A stretch of 64,000 bases of DNA from Odontesthes bonariensis (taxonomy: Eukaryota; Chordata; Actinopteri; Atheriniformes; Atherinopsidae): positions 32,299,466 through 32,363,465 of the forward strand of contig NC_134508.1 of assembly GCF_027942865.1 (NCBI RefSeq), given 5' to 3'. How positions within the stretch are numbered: the first letter of the stretch is position 1; each line of letters opens with the position of its first letter. Below, piece after piece: positions 58,701 through 64,000 of this stretch. The position numbers and the translations under genes were made by a program. The notes under the pieces were generated by a model. That model saw only the letters and a list, made by a program, of their open reading frames with translations, did not search any database and was not told where the DNA came from.

Positions 58701-59446
58701 GTGCTGCTTAGTTTCAAGAACAGCCAAGCGGTACAGACAGTATCCCACAGACAGCTTCACAAAGAGGACGGAAATAGAGGTATGACTCTTTATCACTTTG
58801 ATGGTGACCCAATACATCATTTGAAATGAAAGGACAGATCCACTGGGATGGTAACCAGCCACAGACAGAGGGGACTGACAGGGAGACAAAGGTCAATCTG
58901 ACAGAAAAGCTGAAGGACAGCAGCTGCCTCTGCAGTGGCACCAACACGCCAAAAATACAGTAAGCTGTATGATGAAGCCAGCAGCTTAGTAGATGCAGCG
59001 TCTTCACTAAGACTTTTGAAATGCAAGCGTGTAAAGCAGGGAACATAAACCGCAGTCTCTTAAGGTTTTGCATTGTTTTCATTGCTTAGTTAAGTCCCTG
59101 CCGTTCACTCCAAAGCTAAAGGCAATGAGCAGAGGCAAGCAAAGGCAGCAAACTTTACAAATTACAATAAAAAATGGGCACAGCATCTCTAACATACATT
59201 CATGCAGCATAATCTCAATATGCAGGCATTTTTTAGTTTGATTTTTTTCTCACTGGCAAACATGCAGCTGCCTCCGGTTCACTGAACTGGCAAACCGTCT
59301 TACCTTGTCCTCTGAAAGAAGAAAAAACAGAACAAAAGTGTTCAGTGTTGATTAATTCCAACTCTGCTGGCATCCCTTTTTGTTAACTCGGCTCTTCCCA
59401 CCACAGAAAATACTCACTCATACGTAGCATCCTCTGTGTCTGACAT
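54137..59446 (-). CDS. tnnt2: Troponin T, cardiac type
   Basis: Thin-filament subunit that anchors troponin to tropomyosin. Minus-strand exons in order: 59418-59446, 59304-59311, 57347-57373, 57196-57217, 57036-57099, 56819-56935, 56647-56724, 56350-56451, 56137-56243, 55908-55998, 54897-54937, 54137-54176; this path is in frame and gives 241 residues. Optional exon 58163-58191 is listed separately. Visible family blocks: [32 protein letters not shown] (tropomyosin-binding T1), [13 protein letters not shown], the [18 protein letters not shown] core, [21 protein letters not shown]. The start exon reads [10 protein letters not shown]. Neighbour pkp1, convergent, matches human PKP1-TNNT2, which favours cardiac tnnt2 over tnnt1 or tnnt3. 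The end is KRGLRK rather than the usual GRWK. N-terminal splicing is partly unresolved. Confidence 0.9.
54353..54640 (+). repeat. Two diverged repeat units, 182 bp apart, in the last tnnt2 intron
   Basis: ATGGCGTCCATGAC occurs at 54367 and 54549. Each is followed by ACTATAAA(AA)GAATGT and a CCCTAACCAA/CCATAACCAA word. A third relative is at 18763-18880. Family unknown. Confidence 0.5.
54938..55907 (-). other. tnnt2: tnnt2 intron with a long (TA)n tract
   Basis: Non-coding; includes the repeat at 55635-55729. Confidence 0.75.
55635..55729. repeat. Long (TA)n microsatellite, about 95 bp
   Basis: Nearly pure TA with two TTTA interruptions. Confidence 0.95.
57374..59303 (-). other. tnnt2: tnnt2 N-terminal introns
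   Basis: Apart from the exon at 58163-58191, no convincing exon is seen. A missing small exon cannot be ruled out, given the phase problem described for that exon. Confidence 0.55.
58163..58191 (-). CDS. tnnt2: tnnt2 glutamate-rich 29-nt optional exon
   Basis: Acceptor TTTGTACAG, donor GTAGTA. In the frame set by the 8-nt exon before it (59304-59311) it encodes [10 protein letters not shown], as in the acidic N-terminus of troponin T. It ends in phase 0, while the next exon (57347-57373) needs phase 1. So inclusion demands another acceptor inside that exon (a 13-nt form from 57359) or an unseen exon. Skipping it keeps the frame. Confidence 0.75.
59304..59311 (-). CDS. tnnt2: tnnt2 8-nt microexon
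   Basis: AGGACAAG between CTTTCAG and GTAAGA. It joins the start exon (phase 2) in frame as E-G-Q plus one base. Very small N-terminal exons are a known feature of troponin T genes. Confidence 0.7.
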
Positions 59447-59462
59447 GTTTAAGACACAGCAC
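59418..59462 (-). promoter_or_regulatory. tnnt2: tnnt2 start-codon exon
   Basis: Acceptor GTGCCGCAG, then 16 nt of 5' UTR and the ATG at 59446. The donor GTGAGT follows TATGA at 59418. At least one more 5' exon lies upstream and is not identified. Confidence 0.75.
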
Positions 59463-61756
59463 CTGCGGCACAAAGTCAAATCGGTGGTTATACATTTACA
59501 ATGGCCTGAGATGGTTAAATTAGTCCAGTGTGACAAAAAGCACAAATGTGTGCACTGAGCATTGAACAGCATTGATATATTCAGACTCTTTAAGGGGACA
59601 CAGACTTACCCAGATCTTGTGATGTGCGCTACAGACTGAAACCAGTGGGGAATTGTGTACTGTGTCCCTCTCTTTGGGCCATAAGCTTTTAAACCCAACA
59701 GTGGATCACATGGCAGCAAGCTGCCAATGTCTACAATTGGTGGGCACATACCTGCAAACAGATGGTCGATGGCATCAACTAGAATAGGAAAATATGCGTT
59801 CTCCATGGACTTGCATAATCTATTTTTACCTTTGGAAACCTTAACCGAACAACACAGGATTATTGCTTTCAAAAGGTTTCAGTATCGCAGGTCTACCAGA
59901 CATGAGGCAAGTTAGATGTAATCCTTGAGAATCTATTCCTGTGTGCACATGTGTGTACAAAGGTAGGGTTCAAACGCCTCAAGGGAAATAAACACTTGTT
60001 TTTCATATTGGGATTTACATGCAATTATCCCTGGACACTGGATATTTTACATAATGAAATTGTGCACTATTCCCATGATTAGCTGCCAAGGATGAAACTG
60101 AGCCCTTAACTGGCTCCATCTTCGGCACCTCGCTTTTAATCGTACATCTCTGCCATCACATGCACTGACATGTTGAAATCAGTTCCCTTTATTACCATGC
60201 CAAGCCTTTTGATATGAGCCCTGTTAGCTGCAATGATGAATCGGATATCACGGTCAGGATTACGACTCAACAGATGTCTTTTGTGAGTTGAAGCCAAATA
60301 TTAACTCTGTTTGTGGGGCTGTTTAAGTGGGTTCCCCTCCACCCAAACTCCTTGGACAGTCAAAGGGTCAGGTTAGAAAAGGTTCAGTTCAAAACAAGTG
60401 AACAAGTGTCACAGTGAACCCAAAAAAGCGTCAAGTCTTTCAGATCAAAGTTAACTCGCAGAAGTCTTGCTCTCACAGTTAAGACGTGTAACAGCGCTGT
60501 GATGCCTGACTATCAACACAACAAAGTAACGTCTTTATGTTTTTACTGAAGTTAACAGAAATACCTTAAAACAAATTAAAAATGTCTTTTTCAATTTGGG
60601 CTTTGTAAATTTTCTCCACCAAACAGCTAATGAGGTTTGGCTTGCCTTGTTTGTTTGTTAGTAGAACAACTCAAAAAGAAGAATTTACATAAAAACGTTA
60701 CCAGTCGTTGAACATAACCCAACTTAGATGAGATTCATTCTTGGCATCAATTCAGATCTGAAACAGCATCCATTTAAATTCTAGTACAAAGTCTTTCAAA
60801 ACACGTGTTTCTATTCAAGGATTTTATATAATTTTTTTAATAGAACCCAATACCGATATATTAATCATAGTATTGATTATTTTTGCTGTATGAATAATGC
60901 ATCTGTGCTATCTAATTGCAGATGCAGCATTACAGTTCAGCTCAGTTGTGCAATACTTAAACTGTTGGTACAAAAGTAAAAACATTTATCGTTTCTATGA
61001 CGCATGTTTAATTCAGACATGACATTTACAGACTTGTCGTATCTTTTTTTTCACAATGAAATACAAGCTTACATGACTAATTTTATGAGTTCAGGTTTAA
61101 CAGAAGATTTACTCACACTTTTGTGTGACACCATGCGTGACACTGAATAATATAGGTTTAAATATGTGGGTTATTTCTTATTACCCCACAAGAGCGCTTT
61201 GTTTCCAAAACGCTGGCCTTCTTGTGGTAACAAGAATTTCTCGAGCTGGAATGGGTGGCAAAGGTTTGAGTTTTCATGTCCCTCTCTTGGTGAACCAGCT
61301 CCGTCTGGGCATGAAGTGCTGACACACTCTGCTTCTAAGACAAATCCTAAAACATTGACTGATCTGTTTTTGTGCTACATGTTTTAATACATTATTTTTG
61401 TATGTTTTTAACCCTTTTGTCTATGCTCAGTTATTCATTTTATCACTTTTAAAGTATAATAAGTTGTTTTGTGATTGTTTTAATCGTATTTCCTTTATTA
61501 TTGATCATTTTCAAATCCATTATTCAAATTTTTACTGTGTAAAACACTTTGGCGTGCACTTGGGGTTTGAAAAGAGCTGAATGAAATTGAAAATTGTAAA
61601 AGTGGCTTATTGTGTAAAAAAAGCTTTGAGGGGTCAATATGATCAGAAAAGCACAACATAAATGTGGCACATTTAACATTTTTAACTGTCCTTTGTCAAA
61701 CTAATCTAACTAAAAAATATGACAGGTAAACCAATATTTTGCCACATGAAAACATA

Positions 61757-61805
<49 letters not shown>
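61757..61805. repeat. (TA)n microsatellite
   Basis: About 49 bp of AAATATA and then pure TA repeat. Confidence 0.9.
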
Positions 61806-61808
<3 letters not shown>

Positions 61809-62408
61809 CATATTAAGATAAGCTACAAAGTCTTAAACCAGAGAAAACTGATCATTTTTTAGACAATCGTCATTTTGGGAAGTCTTCAATGAGCTGAAAG
61901 CTTTTGACAGATCATTCAAGTAACACAAAAATATTAACTCGTGACATCTCAGTCTTTTGATAAAACTGAACATTTATCAATAAATGTATCTATTCATTCA
62001 TCTTTTGTTTTTTAATCCTTGTAGCTCATGTTAGTCTGCAAACATCCATTGAGTTAGGCACATCACAAGTTGTCAGGCAGTGTTAGGAAGTCAGTTGGTT
62101 GTGACTTCAAGCCACCTTCCTCTGACTAAATAAACGTTTTCCTGCAGATTGCATTGTTGGGAACCACACCCTGTCTTGTCTGGCACCTGGAAACAAACAA
62201 TGGAAATAAGCTTCCTGAGCCAAATTCTTTTCGCTTTGCGGCCCACAATTCTACACGGTGATTCTTAGCTCAATGAAGTTTCCTTCAGAAATTTCCAGCA
62301 AACTAAACATCAACTTTCACCTGAACAATACCTAGATCCACCTTTTAGTCATTTGGAAGTCAGATGGAAAATGTCTGAATCGTCTCAGTAATTAATTTTG
62401 AACCGACA

Positions 62409-62422
62409 CTGCCACCTTATGG
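62409..62422 (-). promoter_or_regulatory. CTCF-like core motif upstream of tnnt2
   Basis: CTGCCACCTTATGG, minus-strand CCATAAGGTGGCAG, close to the CTCF core. Match by eye. Confidence 0.35.
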
Positions 62423-62724
62423 CAGGAATAAGAACATGCTGGGCAGGCCAACATCAGGCTGGGGGTGAGAGAAACGCAGAGCAACGTGGACGTCAGTAGC
62501 CTGCATTTGCATCTGCTAAAGATTTACGGTCATCCATTTGTGTCAAAGCTGCTCTCTTCATAATATACGACCATTAAATTACTCGAAACAAGAAAGTAGT
62601 TAGAAAACAGTACTGCAAGAATTTAGTCTTGCTGTGCTTCTTATGAACTTTGCTCATTTTAGTGATGTTGAGCATGACTGCATAACCATGAATGTTATCG
62701 TTTAAATTAGGAATGAGCCCAAAT

Positions 62725-63448
62725 TGTCCCTATGGTGGGCTTCCCGGGTTCTGTGCTCCTTGGGGGCTGTTGGTGGCCTGGGTCTGGGGGCCCTCTCGGT
62801 CTGCTTCTGATTGCTGGGGGGGGGGGGGGGGGGGGGGATTGTGGCCCTACACACTGACATTTAAGCATGGTTATTATGTGGGACCATCTATGTGTATTGC
62901 ATGTTCATGCACACACACACATTCATTAGCCCAGTAGCATGCTCACTAAGCAGTTGTTGTGCTGTCCTGTGGTTTAAGGTCACCTGTGTATTATATGAGA
63001 TTGCTGCTGCTTGTGCTTTTTTTGTTTGTTTGTTTGTTTGTGTGTTTGTTCTCTGCTTGTCTGCTTACAGGTGCTCCTGGTGCTTCTAAGGCTGGATTCC
63101 CCACAAAAGCGGTGAATTGTCTTCAGTTTTTTTTTTTTTTACAGGTATAGCAGCTGATTGTCTGATTTTTCATTGTTTTTTATGTTTGTCTCTTCATGTT
63201 TCTGTTCCTTTTTTCTCTTCTTCGCTCTCCCTCTCTCTCTGTCCCCCGGTCCGGTTCGGCACTATTATCATATCATGTTAAATATTGTAACAAAAATAAA
63301 TAAATAAAAATGAGGAGTTGATGGGCGTCAAGGGGAGCTTTACATTCATAAAGCTTCCCTTGGCATAGCAAATGTGTTTGGCATAAACGGTATTCAGATT
63401 ACGATTCTGCCGTCATAATGCTGGACAGGACAAGGGATAAAAAAAAAA
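62725..63448 (+). mobile_element. 5'-truncated non-LTR retroelement insertion with 15-bp target duplication
   Basis: The 724-bp insert ends in a run of 11 A (63439-63449). It is flanked by direct repeats GGAATGAGCCCAAAT at 62710-62724 and 63450-63464, the signature of LINE-type target-primed insertion. The 3' part (GTCCCCCGGTCCGGTTCGGC, then ATGAGGAGTTGATGGGCGTC) resembles a LINE 3' UTR common in fish. A 22-base G run lies at 62816-62837. No intact protein frame. Confidence 0.75.
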
Positions 63449-64000
63449 AGGAATGAGCCCAAATACACGAATTGTTTAGCTGCATGCAGATTGAAGGCAC
63501 CACCTTATCGCACCTTGACACCTGCATCCTTTTCCTCATTTCCGGCTGGTACCATCCAGAAAAATTATTAGCCACGTTTACTGTTTCAATGTCTTGGCTG
63601 ACCAAGGGGCCACCGTGCTGGCTCATTTCCAGATACGCGGATAAAACAAACACATGGTAATGTTATTTGTTCAAGGATAGGAGAACTTGTGCAGTCAGAT
63701 GACCTCCTCTAATTGTTTGAACATATGTCAACACACACCCTTTCGTGAAGCGGGCTGTTTAAACTGTTTTCCCGGTGTGTGTGTGGCTTCCACGCCGCCG
63801 TACTGTGTCAACGGAATTGAAGCTAATAAACACCAATAATCACTAACTTGTACAAAGAGGGAGTAATGATGTTCTGCTGTTCTGTTTCTTCTCAAGTGAA
63901 CCAAAGCGTCCTTCCTTCCCTGCATAAGTGAGTTAGGGTTTTATTTGTGCCTCCACGTGCCTTTTAACAAATAAGTTGTGGTTCTTGACTAAATATATGT

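Larger units (their letters stand above)
59463..64000. other. tnnt2 upstream region / first intron
   Basis: No further gene recognised. Contains a (TA)n tract at 61757-61805, a CTCF-like motif at 62409-62422 and a LINE-type insertion at 62725-63448. The tnnt2 promoter should be here or beyond the window. Confidence 0.55.

Noticed and set aside
1-64000. CRISPR arrays, tRNA or rRNA genes, bacterial operons
   Set aside because: None seen; repeats are microsatellites or eukaryotic mobile elements and the genes are intron-split.

Overview
The window is a piece of vertebrate, almost certainly teleost fish, chromosome: four multi-exon genes with GT-AG introns, AT-rich non-coding DNA, many microsatellites, and fish-type mobile elements (a TTAA-flanked DNA transposon with long inverted ends, a Tigger-like element, a TACAACCC MITE, LINE 3' ends). 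No prokaryotic, viral or CRISPR feature is visible. I rebuilt the exons by hand from splice signals, reading-frame phase and family recognition.

Layout. 1-9.5 kb: no gene recognised, probably the 5' intron or upstream region of tead3. 9.6-27.2 kb (+): tead3, a TEA-domain transcription factor of the Hippo/YAP pathway (430 codons rebuilt). It starts at a non-AUG ATT codon in an ideal Kozak context. It carries two same-length, same-phase alternative exons for the end of the DNA-binding domain, plus other optional exons. 27.2-31.6 kb: 3' UTR and a LINE remnant. 31.7-40.2 kb (+): smpd2, neutral sphingomyelinase (443 aa), whose second coding intron holds a 1.18-kb transposon encoding a P2X7-type cysteine-rich ballast domain. 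41.5-53.2 kb (+): a plakophilin, best matched to pkp1 (727 aa, 13 coding exons). 53.8-59.5 kb (-): troponin T, best matched to cardiac tnnt2 (about 241 aa), convergent with pkp1. 59.5-64 kb: tnnt2 upstream DNA with a LINE-type insertion flanked by a 15-bp target duplication.

The pkp1-tnnt2 convergent pair matches human 1q32 (PKP1-TNNT2), which supports both names. Linkage to tead3 and smpd2 (human chromosome 6) is not the mammalian order. tead3 encodes a factor for M-CAT sites, a motif first defined in the cardiac troponin T promoter, so a regulator and a classical target gene lie about 30 kb apart. The other genes act in separate processes: sphingomyelin hydrolysis, desmosomal adhesion, and thin-filament regulation.

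The most interesting signal is the tead3 exon pair at 20556-20618 and 20758-20820. It would switch the protein between a TEAD3-type segment and a TEAD1/2-type segment that contains an RRKS protein kinase A site.
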